Of a DNA stretch of 17,352 nt, positions 7,121 through 13,982 are shown in pieces. The notes under the pieces are model-generated. The model ran no database searches. It saw only the letters and a program-made list of their open reading frames with translations, and had not been told where the DNA came from. The first letter of the stretch is position 1; every line of letters begins with the position of its first letter. The position numbers and the translations under genes were made by a program. Source of the DNA: Acidobacteriota bacterium (GTDB lineage Bacteria > Acidobacteriota > Blastocatellia > Pyrinomonadales > Pyrinomonadaceae); contig JAOTWT010000014.1 in NCBI GenBank assembly GCA_029862725.1, positions 1 to 17,352 on the forward strand, given 5' to 3'.

Positions 7121-7153
7121 AGGCTGGAGATCTAATTCTCCAGCCTTTTTTTT
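7121..7153 (+). terminator. rho-independent terminator
   Basis: AGGCTGGAGA (7121-7130), loop TCTAAT, and TCTCCAGCCT (7137-7146) form a perfect 10 bp stem followed by eight Ts. It lies 24 bases after the stop of the P-domain gene. Confidence 0.92.
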
Positions 7154-7165
7154 GTTGATGGGCCG

Positions 7166-7378
7166 TCAGAATGCTCCATGGCATTTCTTGTACATCTTAA
7201 ATGAGCCGCATTGGCACGGATCATTCGGGCCTATCTTTGGCGTGTCTCGGAAATACGGTGTGTGCTCCAGAGCATCCACGCGAAGCGGGTTGCTGTCGCC
7301 ATCCACGACGGCTCGCGATATGTCTTCTTGATCTCGGCCGCTTCGCCCGTTTCGGGTGATTCGCGGGCTGAAAATCAC
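7166..7378 (-). pseudogene. SEC-C motif fragment
   Basis: A 70-residue frame ending in KIGPNDPCQCGSFKMYKKCH carries an intact SEC-C zinc-binding pattern (CxC, eight residues, CH). SEC-C motifs usually form the C-terminal tail of SecA or of small metal-binding proteins. Here the rest of any such protein is missing. The frame opens with a GTG right after an in-frame TAG, and its first codons lie in a hairpin (GGGTGATT 7354-7361 / AATCACCC 7373-7380). The upstream part is Arg-rich and motif-free. It is most likely the surviving tail of a decayed gene, possibly SecA-like, but a small expressed SEC-C protein cannot be excluded. It converges on the P-domain gene. The flanking sequence also has a 10 bp inverted repeat AGCGGGTTGC (7284-7293) / GCAACCCGCT (7416-7425). 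Confidence 0.5.
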
Positions 7379-7487
7379 CCACTAACCGGGGGTCATTTCG
7401 GGGCTTCGCGGGGCGGCAACCCGCTGCTTACTGACGTCGAAAAAAGGTATTCCAATCTTCCGGTTTTTGAGTTATTTTTGTGAAGAA

Positions 7488-9782
7488 ATGACGATAAATC
7501 CTGGCGGCAAATTAATCGGTTTTTTCGTGGCGGTTCTCCTTCTTGTTCCATCGGTTTCTTCTCAGCAAGGAAGCCGGGCATCCGGCAGCGCGGTCAAAAG
7601 CTCACCTGAAAACGCACCCGTTTTGAAACTGGAGGTCGACGATCCTTTGAACGGCTTCACAGAAAATGGCCTTCCGCCATTTTCGGCATTTTCGGAGCTC
7701 GACACCGATGGAGCCGCTGCAGCAGCAGCCGAGGCGATCTCCAGATTCGACGATGACTCCTGGCCGGCGCTTCTCGGAGCCTTGAGAAAAGCGGGATTTA
7801 CCATAATGGACCGCGAAAGACGTACTCTCATAGCTCCTGAGTCGATTCCTGGAAACGGCATGGCATTTTACGACTGGGAGACCAACGGCATGCTCAAACT
7901 GGCCAGGAAGGGATTCGGTACCACCCTCGAAGGCTGGATGGCAAAAGGTGCCGCGGGAGGGAGTTCAACGGAATCGGCCCGGCTCGCGGAAGCGCTGCTG
8001 AGTGACCTGAAAAAGCAGGCACAAAACAGGGACGATCAGCAAAAACGCTTTTGGGCACGGCTGATCATTGAACTTGGGAAATCAGGTGAGAAGTCGATGG
8101 ACCTGACGACCGTTCCCGCCTCCGGTGCCCGCATCGATGCATTGCAGTTGGGAATCTGGGAGCGAAGGCTCACGGGTGATCTTCTCGCCTACCTCGCAAA
8201 TACGACCGCCGGACGCAACGCTTCTCCGAAGTCTGATTTCATTCGCAAAGTTTCTTACGCGGTGAGCTCGAATTCCCGACCTGTCGCTCCCTGCGAACTC
8301 AACAACGAACAGGGCCTCATCGTCGATGCGGCGGCTAACGTCCTCGGGGCCGCCCACGGTGAATTCCTCGGCCTCCTGGAAAAAGGCTTCGGCGCCGGAT
8401 CAAAGGGAGCCGAAGCCGTCGGCAAGGTCTCGGCCGGACTGAGCGCCGTAAACCTTGCTCTGGCGTGGGGAAAGCTAGTGGCCGCTCACATGGTGATCAA
8501 GGGAGAGGCTTCCGTCGAAAGTCCCCTTCCGCTCGTCAGAACCGTGAACTCCACGCCGGGCCAGCAGCGTTTGATGAAGGCTCGGATCTGGGCCGACGTC
8601 GGCGACCTGCAATTCCTTAACTGCGTGCGAACTGCGATCAACGTTTCGACAGGACTCGATTTCAGCCTCCCTTCGGACGGCCCGCTTTCCGACAGGGACG
8701 CGGCATGGGAACTCACGGGGGCGGCAAGTTTCTCGGGACAGCAGGCTTCGAAGACGGGGGTTTACAAGCCCTTCGTCCATTTGAAGCCGCCTGAGGGGGC
8801 AAAGCGCAACGCCGACGAACAGGTCACGGATGCCAACGGCGAGACAAAAATGTATCTCGAGGGTTCGCCAAAGGTACCGGCCGTGGCATATTTCAAAGCA
8901 GTAAAGGTTAAAAAGATCGCACCGGTAAGAGTGAGCGTCGCTCTTAAATCTCCCCGGGATACCGCGCAGAACCTGATCGATATCGGCGGGGCGGCGCTCG
9001 GGGTGGCTCTCGGTGGACCGACCGGTATCCTCTCGGCGCTGCCTGAACTCGGATTCAGGATGAAGAGACCGGCGGCCTCACTAAAGGTTCCGGTGGAAGA
9101 CAGGGAGCCGTGTGAGGAACGTTGGATGGGAACCATAGAATTCACAAAGAAATCCTCCAAAACGGAGCGAAGCGGCAGCGGCACCAAGACCGTAGAGGAC
9201 TTCGAATCGGTGGAGTATCTCATCAACGGCAAACAGCCTTCGAAGCGTCCGAAAATGGAAGAAGAGAACGAGACCAATGCCGAACTGGCCGACAGTATGT
9301 GGGAAATGCTCACGGAAACCGGCTCGGTCGTTGGGGCCCTGGCATCCGTTTCCGTCAAACACGTGGAAAGGTACGAGGGCATGTTCGATCCTGATCCATG
9401 CTGCGGTCCGGATCATCCGGGCGGGGGCCGCGGCTCTCAATCTCATGAAATCAGCGGCAATCTGCTGAGGGACGTTCTGGTGACCTTTGTGTTTGACGGC
9501 CAGAATGTTCATTTCAACCTTGAGCCCGCTTTCAGCAGCCTCATGTTCGACGGTATCCAGAGAGACTTCAGGAGCCTTCCCGAAAGCAAGTGCCCGTATG
9601 AGCGCTCGGGCGACGGAGCGGTCGTTAAGCCGGTGAAGATAACCCCGTTGGTCGGGCAGAACTACGTGATCAAACTCGCACCGAAAGTTGCAGGGGGAAT
9701 CGAAACCCTGTCGGGTTCCGAAACCAAGCCGTTCGAGAACGGGGAAATCACCATCACCTGGGATTTGTCGCGGTGCGGTTGA
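7488..9782 (+). CDS. unrecognised exported protein, 764 aa
   Basis: I do not recognise this protein. The N-terminus has a signal sequence: KLIGFFVAVLLLVPSVSS at about residues 9-26, with likely cleavage before QQGS. Visible parts are an Ala-rich helical N-terminal third; a Gly/Ala-rich hydrophobic stretch (about residues 285-335, with AAHGEFLGLLEKGFGAG and VNLALAWGKLVAAHMV); a region with VTDANGETKMYLEG (about 448-461) that resembles turns of Ig-like/CNA-type beta-sandwiches; a second Gly-rich apolar segment IGGAALGVALGGPTGILSAL (about 501-520); and a beta-rich C-terminal part. At least seven cysteines are spread over the mature chain (including a CC pair in DPDPCCGPDHP), which suits disulfides outside the cytoplasm. 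I chose the ATG at 7488 over the TTG at 7467 because it places the basic residue and hydrophobic core correctly. The Shine-Dalgarno sequence is weak. Confidence 0.8.
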   Translation: MTINPGGKLIGFFVAVLLLVPSVSSQQGSRASGSAVKSSPENAPVLKLEVDDPLNGFTENGLPPFSAFSELDTDGAAAAAAEAISRFDDDSWPALLGALRKAGFTIMDRERRTLIAPESIPGNGMAFYDWETNGMLKLARKGFGTTLEGWMAKGAAGGSSTESARLAEALLSDLKKQAQNRDDQQKRFWARLIIELGKSGEKSMDLTTVPASGARIDALQLGIWERRLTGDLLAYLANTTAGRNASPKSDFIRKVSYAVSSNSRPVAPCELNNEQGLIVDAAANVLGAAHGEFLGLLEKGFGAGSKGAEAVGKVSAGLSAVNLALAWGKLVAAHMVIKGEASVESPLPLVRTVNSTPGQQRLMKARIWADVGDLQFLNCVRTAINVSTGLDFSLPSDGPLSDRDAAWELTGAASFSGQQASKTGVYKPFVHLKPPEGAKRNADEQVTDANGETKMYLEGSPKVPAVAYFKAVKVKKIAPVRVSVALKSPRDTAQNLIDIGGAALGVALGGPTGILSALPELGFRMKRPAASLKVPVEDREPCEERWMGTIEFTKKSSKTERSGSGTKTVEDFESVEYLINGKQPSKRPKMEEENETNAELADSMWEMLTETGSVVGALASVSVKHVERYEGMFDPDPCCGPDHPGGGRGSQSHEISGNLLRDVLVTFVFDGQNVHFNLEPAFSSLMFDGIQRDFRSLPESKCPYERSGDGAVVKPVKITPLVGQNYVIKLAPKVAGGIETLSGSETKPFENGEITITWDLSRCG

Positions 9783-9810
9783 GCAAAAGGCAGTGGGCAT
9801 GCTGTTAAGT

Positions 9811-9924
9811 GTGTTTCGCGGGCGGGCTGAAGAGTCTTTCGTTTCAGGTTTCAAGTTTCAAGTTTGTCCGATCGCGTATCCAGTTTGCATTTTTCATTTC
9901 ATTTTAGCGTGTTTCGCCGGCGGG
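9811..9924. repeat. short direct repeats downstream of the 764-aa gene
   Basis: GTGTTTCGCGGGCGGG (9811-9826) and GTGTTTCGCCGGCGGG (9909-9924) match at 15 of 16 positions, 98 bases apart. Between them is a short tandem of GTTTCAA-like units (about 9841-9863) and TTTTTCATTTCATTTTAG. The function is unknown. These could be dispersed repeats like those around purK. Confidence 0.45.
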
Positions 9925-9963
9925 TAAGCGATCATTGAACAGGATTGGTGTTGGAATAGATCA

Positions 9964-10123
9964 AGCCCTCGTAGAGGGCGTAAGCGTGAAGCCCGTAGCG
10001 CGGGTCGTTTCGGCCTAGCTACGGGTGAGGCACCAGAAGAAGATAAAGCCCGTTTAACGGGCGGCAGGATTTTTCCGGTCTGCCCCGATCCAGAATGCAA
10101 TTCTGCCGCCCTCTACGAGGGCT
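9964..10123. repeat. palindromic REP-like element, copy B
   Basis: A 160 bp element with perfect 17 bp inverted termini: AGCCCTCGTAGAGGGCG (9964-9980) and its exact reverse complement (10107-10123). Inside are AGCCCGTAGC (9990-9999) / GCTACGGGT (10018-10026), the block AAAGCCCGTTTAACGGGCGGCAG at 10045-10067 (given here in two parts: AAAGCCCGTTT and AACGGGCGGCAG), and a hairpin CAGAAT-GCA-ATTCTG. Order and spacing match copy A (41-211), while several stem positions differ in a compensated way. It lies between the 764-aa gene and the stand-alone caspase gene. Confidence 0.8.
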
Positions 10124-10142
10124 GGATGTTTCGTGTTCCGTT

Positions 10143-10181
10143 AACCCATAGCTCGACCTGCGGTCATCGCTATGGGCTACA
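10143..10181 (-). repeat. solitary REP-like hairpin unit C
   Basis: Read on the minus strand this is a GTAGCCCATAGC arm (10169-10181) and a GCTATGGGT arm (10144-10152) around a GC-rich loop. It has the same form as the internal hairpins of copies A and B: AGCCC, two variable bases, AGC in one arm; GCT, two complementary bases, GGGT in the other. It lies 20 bases downstream of copy B in the opposite orientation. Confidence 0.7.
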
Positions 10182-10198
10182 CTTCCGATCCCGATTAA

Positions 10199-10546
10199 AC
10201 AATCGCTATTAATGCCGGTTTCTATCGTTCCCGGATTCAGCCCGCGAGTTCGGTTTCCTCAACCGGTCTCCAACGGCCGACCGTAACCGATCTTGAAGAA
10301 TTGACACCAAAAGCAGAGGCGCATTTGATTGTCATGTGCGCTCGCCGATACAAGCTGATCCGGGGTGAACCGCACCCAAAAAAGCTTGTAAACGCATTCG
10401 AACTTGAATAGGATCGTGCTACCGCTTTGCAGGCGTATTTGACCGCACGATCCCTGGTCAAAGATCAACGCTTGAAGGTGCGCGCGACGCTTGAAAAGAT
10501 GGAAGCGCAACAAGCGAAGAATAAGCTTAGAAGGAGATCTAAATGA
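10199..10546 (+). pseudogene. possible relic coding frame upstream of caspase gene
   Basis: One plus-strand frame stays open from 10199 to a single TAG (10409-10411), then open again to a TGA at 10544-10546 that overlaps the caspase ATG as ATGA. The part after the TAG reads as a charged, helix-like tail (LTARSLVKDQRLKVRATLEK, then MEAQQAKNKLRRRSK). There is no good start codon. The only ATG before the TAG leaves 25 codons, and none of the usual start codons has a ribosome site. It could be a decayed gene once coupled to the caspase gene, or chance. No family is recognised. Confidence 0.3.
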
Positions 10547-11565
10547 ACGCGACATACAAAATAAAAATTCGCAATGCTTTCGCGAGAGGCTTATGTTTCT
10601 CAATCATTTTAATAAGTTCAGCTTCGGCACTTTTTGCGTACCCGAATACGTCACGAAAGGCCGAAGGGACGAAATACGGATTGTTTGTCGGCATCAACGA
10701 CTATCCGAATGAAAAAGATAAACTTAAAGGGGCGGTGAACGACGCGATAAGAATGCAGGACGTGCTGGTTTCCAAATTCGGATTCGCAAAGGAAAACACA
10801 ACGCTGATGATCGATCGTGACGCGACGCGCGCCAATATCCTGCAGGCCTTTGAAGATTACAAGGCCAAGGCATCGGCCGGGGATCTTTTTGTTTTTCACA
10901 ACTCGTCTCATGGCACCCTCTTTCCGGATGTTTTATCGGAAATCCAGGATGAAACGGAAGTGCTTTATGTGCCGGAATACTACGAACGGCCTATTCGCTG
11001 GGACAATGCGTTGGTTCCGGTGGACGCAGGCGAATCAACAAGCGGAAAGCCCTGGAGAAATCTGATACTGGATGATGAGCTGTTTGAGATCTTTGCTTCA
11101 TTTACAGAAAAGGGCATCAAGGTCGTGGTTGTAGTCGACGCGTGTAACTCGGGGTCACTTGCGCGCGGAGCTGCGAAACCAAAAGCACCGGCCGTTTCAC
11201 GCAATTTGTCGCTACACCGGATTTTCAAGGCGAATAAGTTTGAAGACATTAAATTCTCTTTTGCATCTCCGCCGGAAGTGACCAAGAAGAAGCCGTCCAT
11301 GAACGGCCTGTATTTGGTGTTGGCTGCGGCAAAAGACAACGAGTTTGCAGCGGAAATCCAGAGCGGCGAACCGATGGGATTGTTTACAAAAAACCTTATC
11401 GATCTGCTGAACCGGTCCAACGCAACAGAGCTTTCCTACAGGCAACTGATGGATGCTATCGGGCCCCGAGTCTCGGAAGAATCCCTGGACTACGAGAATG
11501 ATCAGACGCCGCAGCTGGATTCAAGATTCGGCAATCCGTTCGGTGCTGTCTTTGGATTGAATTAA
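10543..11565 (+). CDS. exported caspase-like peptidase (family C14)
   Basis: A 340-residue protein with a hydrophobic leader (about residues 18-32, likely cleavage after FA) followed directly by a caspase/metacaspase-type domain. GLFVGINDYPNEKDKLKGAV (46-65) and NDAIRMQDVL form the typical N-terminal strand and helix. His123 lies in FHNSSHGT and Cys201 in VVVDACNSGS, giving the catalytic pair. Asp199 is the acidic residue expected near the S1 pocket of basic-residue-specific metacaspases. The C-terminal QTPQLDSRFG is also typical of the fold. There is no prodomain or partner domain. A strong Shine-Dalgarno sequence AAGGAG (10531-10536) lies six bases before the ATG. The leader suggests action outside the cytoplasm, unlike eukaryotic caspases. 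Substrate is unknown. A second caspase domain of similar design is encoded 5 kb downstream. Confidence 0.92.
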   Translation: MNATYKIKIRNAFARGLCFSIILISSASALFAYPNTSRKAEGTKYGLFVGINDYPNEKDKLKGAVNDAIRMQDVLVSKFGFAKENTTLMIDRDATRANILQAFEDYKAKASAGDLFVFHNSSHGTLFPDVLSEIQDETEVLYVPEYYERPIRWDNALVPVDAGESTSGKPWRNLILDDELFEIFASFTEKGIKVVVVVDACNSGSLARGAAKPKAPAVSRNLSLHRIFKANKFEDIKFSFASPPEVTKKKPSMNGLYLVLAAAKDNEFAAEIQSGEPMGLFTKNLIDLLNRSNATELSYRQLMDAIGPRVSEESLDYENDQTPQLDSRFGNPFGAVFGLN

Positions 11566-11832
11566 CCGGATCCGGTCGTCGAGACAGGACATTCGAAACA
11601 AATAAGCCCGCTTGAGTCTGACCGTAACGACCTCCGGTCGCACGGATCTTATAAGCCGAACGGCGCTTCGGTCACCGTCGAAATCCTTTTGTTCCGTAAA
11701 GAAGTTGCCACAATAGGATTCACCGACGAAATGAATTTCGTCCTCGAACGAATGGTGCGGGAAATCGCGAAGGCCCACGAGAGAGCATCGGTCAACAAGC
11801 CGATGCTCTTTTGTTCAACTCACGCGTTGTGA
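11566..11832 (+). other. in-frame open extension after the caspase stop
   Basis: The frame of the caspase gene remains open for 88 more codons after its TAA, to a TGA at 11830-11832. The middle part looks protein-like (for example VTVEILLFRKEVATIGFTDE and NFVLERMVREIAKAHE). Only a short ATG frame (33 codons) exists inside it, without a ribosome site, and a terminator hairpin covers its last third. It may be a decayed separate gene or a former C-terminal domain. The remaining 71 bases to the next gene show nothing recognisable. Confidence 0.3.
11782..11814 (+). terminator. rho-independent terminator downstream of caspase gene
   Basis: AGAGCATCGG (11782-11791), loop TCAACAAG, and CCGATGCTCT (11800-11809) form a perfect 10 bp stem followed by TTTTGTT. 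The T-tract lies on the plus side only, so it serves plus-strand transcription from the caspase gene, about 215 bases after that stop. Confidence 0.8.
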
Positions 11833-11903
11833 GCCCCGGGATTCCCCGCCGCGAATGTTCGGAACTAGCCGCCGCAGTTGAACCTGTCCCATAATGCAAC
11901 CCT

Positions 11904-13349
11904 TTACCGGGTCAGCTCGACAGGATCAAACTCCCAAAGCTGGTTGGCCCAGTGTGCAGTCCGGTCCAATGTCAATTCGGTGCCCGTTTTGGTGTCGGCC
12001 GTGAGTGAATTCAGAATCCCGCTGGACTTGCTGCTCATCCTCTTCAACCCACCAAGTTCGGTGATCGTCCATTTTTGTCCGTCATAGTCTCCGCTTTTTT
12101 GAAGACCGGCGTAGTACTCAACGCCAAAGTCCACAAGCGACACTTCACTACCGGTAAGATAGTTCGTGATCCTATAATCGCCATTGCCGACATGCGTAAA
12201 TTTCCAGAGCTGTGCTTGCAAAGTCTCATCGCAGGGTGCGAGAAAGGGGACAAGACCCCTTTCCGACGAAGCAACGCTCATACAAGCTTTACGACCGTGG
12301 TACAAAGGCATTAGCCGAAAATAGCGGTCGGCTTCGACCACGACTTTCCGGCGCGGATAAATTTCAGAAATAAAGCGTTTGTCTGTTTCCGAAAGCGTTT
12401 CATTTTCGGGCATCGAGACGTTGTTCAGCGTCCACGCGGCCGGATACGAATAATGCATGATCGACGAGGGATCGTATTCAGTTGATTTTGTTCTATCTTC
12501 TGCAAGCGCCCGAAAAATATTGCTTTCGATCTCCGGGACGCTCCAGTAGTTCGGCGGTCCACTCAGATCTTTGATCACCGCCTCCCTGTTCCACCTAATT
12601 CCAACCTTTGGACTCTGATGTTCGTGGTGCAGGCCAAGCGAATGTCCGAATTCATGAAGGATCGTACCCCTGACATTGTCGATGACTTCGCCCGTGGGAT
12701 ATCTCAAAGGCGGATCCAAAAACCCCAACTGAAGGGTCGGTTTGTTTGGTTCCGCGCGAATAACCGGCAGCCATGAATCAATCCCCAAATATGAATAATG
12801 CCCGCCGCCCTCCTCGAAGCGGACTTTAATGTCCGGAGACCTGTTCGGAAACTCACCAATATCCGCAACAACAAAAGCCACATTGGCCCATGTTGTCCAT
12901 TCTGCGATCACCTCATAAACAATCTGTTTGATTTCCGGTGTACCGTTCATAAAACCAACGGTGATGAAGGGCTTTTTCCAAAAGCAGGAGGCGTCTCTGT
13001 TCGGCCCGCAGTCCAAGCCGCCGACCGCCCTGATGTCGCCGGGCTTCTGACTCATCCTGTTAGCCGACGAGCAAAAAAAGACCTTTTTCTGACTCGGCAG
13101 TTTGTCAGTAGGCCGGGCCATGAGCTCTGAAAACTGACCCCCGCGGGTCGCGGCCTGACTCTTTAACGATTGACGCGTTTTCTGGTCCAGGACCGGGAGA
13201 TCAGATCTCGGGAATTCGAATACTCCTCCCGAATTCAAGGGGATATCGATCTTGTCCTGGCCCATCGCTGCGGGTGCAACGAGGCACACGGATATCAGGA
13301 CCAAGGATTTAATTACATCGAATAGACGCGAAAAATGTTTGGCGTTCAT
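11904..13349 (-). CDS. exported astacin-like metallopeptidase (M12A) with ricin-type beta-trefoil
   Basis: A 481-residue secreted zinc peptidase. The signal sequence (hydrophobic core about residues 12-29, AAMG-QDK cleavage) is followed by a propeptide-like segment to about residue 85. The catalytic domain has HEFGHSLGLHHEH with His232, Glu233, His236 and His242 (HExxHxxGxxH), then SIMHY (296-300), which holds the Met-turn Met298 and the Tyr300 ligand expected in astacins. Paired cysteines (93, 114, 122) lie before the zinc site. From about residue 337 a beta-trefoil follows with three QxW-like repeats (AQLWKF, GQKWTI, NQLWEF), typical of ricin-type lectin domains, so it may bind glycans. The ATG at 13349 has AAGGAG eight bases upstream, and the TTG at 13367 lies inside that site's reading. 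The gene is divergent from the WD40-caspase operon and convergent with the stand-alone caspase gene. Confidence 0.92.
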   Translation of the reverse strand: MNAKHFSRLFDVIKSLVLISVCLVAPAAMGQDKIDIPLNSGGVFEFPRSDLPVLDQKTRQSLKSQAATRGGQFSELMARPTDKLPSQKKVFFCSSANRMSQKPGDIRAVGGLDCGPNRDASCFWKKPFITVGFMNGTPEIKQIVYEVIAEWTTWANVAFVVADIGEFPNRSPDIKVRFEEGGGHYSYLGIDSWLPVIRAEPNKPTLQLGFLDPPLRYPTGEVIDNVRGTILHEFGHSLGLHHEHQSPKVGIRWNREAVIKDLSGPPNYWSVPEIESNIFRALAEDRTKSTEYDPSSIMHYSYPAAWTLNNVSMPENETLSETDKRFISEIYPRRKVVVEADRYFRLMPLYHGRKACMSVASSERGLVPFLAPCDETLQAQLWKFTHVGNGDYRITNYLTGSEVSLVDFGVEYYAGLQKSGDYDGQKWTITELGGLKRMSSKSSGILNSLTADTKTGTELTLDRTAHWANQLWEFDPVELTR

Positions 13350-13694
13350 CTGATTTTCTCCTTTCAAAAATAATGCTTTTAATTAATCTACTATTGCGCC
13401 AAGCTTAGTGTATGGAAAGATTTAAATCAACGATTTGTGAGCGACGAAGCCGTTGGAATAATGATTGAATCGGGCTCACCGGCGAAACCCGCAAGCGTAA
13501 CCATTTCTTGATCCGCGACACTTATGAATGAGAGCCGTTCAGCGGCAAATTCTTTTGCTCTTGTAAGCAGACTGCCGTGTCGAAAAAAGCTTCGGCCCGG
13601 CCTTTAGGTGGTGTAGCATGAGACTATCGATAAACAGGAATATTCGGCTTTTGTCTTGCTTCCCGGCGGTTTTTGAAACCAATAATTATCCAGG
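13350..13694. other. divergent intergenic region
   Basis: This 345 bp region must hold promoters for both the M12A peptidase (leftward) and the small gene/WD40-caspase pair (rightward). It has an AT-rich patch CTTTTAATTAATCTACTATT (13376-13395) near the peptidase start and is otherwise unstructured. I saw no -35/-10 pair good enough to name, no RNA gene and no coding-like frame. Confidence 0.4.
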
Positions 13695-13982
13695 ATGATG
13701 TTGATGAAAACGAAACACATCATTTTTGCCGTTTTCTTGCCAACGCTCCGACTTCTCACCAAAGGGCTTTCCACTCAGTTTGAACAAAAAGCCGGTCTCG
13801 TCGTGAAAGGCCCCCCTCAGCCAGTCGGGCATATCGCGATTGACGCTAAAATATTGGGAATATCGGTGAATTTGGGCAAAAACAATGGAGAACTGAATGT
13901 TGACGCCGCAGAAATCGGAAATATGCATGAGGAAGAAAAAGCGATCAGGAGATTGGTTGAGCTAATGAGGAGGACATTGTAA
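13695..13982 (+). CDS. small unrecognised exported protein coupled to WD40-caspase gene
   Basis: A 95-residue protein that I do not recognise. The start HIIFAVFLPTLRLLTKGLS, preceded by Lys residues, looks like a signal sequence or single membrane anchor. The remainder includes GLVVKGPPQPVGHIAIDAKI and a charged C-terminal helix (HEEEKAIRRLVELMRRTL). ATGs at 13695, 13698 and 13704 are all in frame. The third gives the best spacing to the weak CAGGA upstream, so the true protein may be 92 aa. Its last codons contain the strong ribosome site AGGAGG (13968-13973) of the next gene, and its TAA overlaps that gene's ATG by one base. Translational coupling therefore argues for a real gene and for a role with the WD40-caspase protein, for example as a partner or inhibitor. 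That role is inference. Confidence 0.6.
   Translation: MMLMKTKHIIFAVFLPTLRLLTKGLSTQFEQKAGLVVKGPPQPVGHIAIDAKILGISVNLGKNNGELNVDAAEIGNMHEEEKAIRRLVELMRRTL

Noticed and set aside
9081..9854. 257-aa minus-strand frame opposite the 764-aa gene
   Set aside because: It is antisense to a gene with a convincing signal peptide and codon pattern. It has no motif of its own.
10237..10603. Minus-strand frames of 74 and 114 aa upstream of the caspase gene
   Set aside because: They are Cys/Phe/Ser-rich translations without motifs or ribosome site, and one runs into the caspase start region on the opposite strand.
11521..11778. 85-aa minus-strand frame after the caspase gene
   Set aside because: It overlaps the caspase 3' end antisense, and the plus-strand frame there looks more protein-like.
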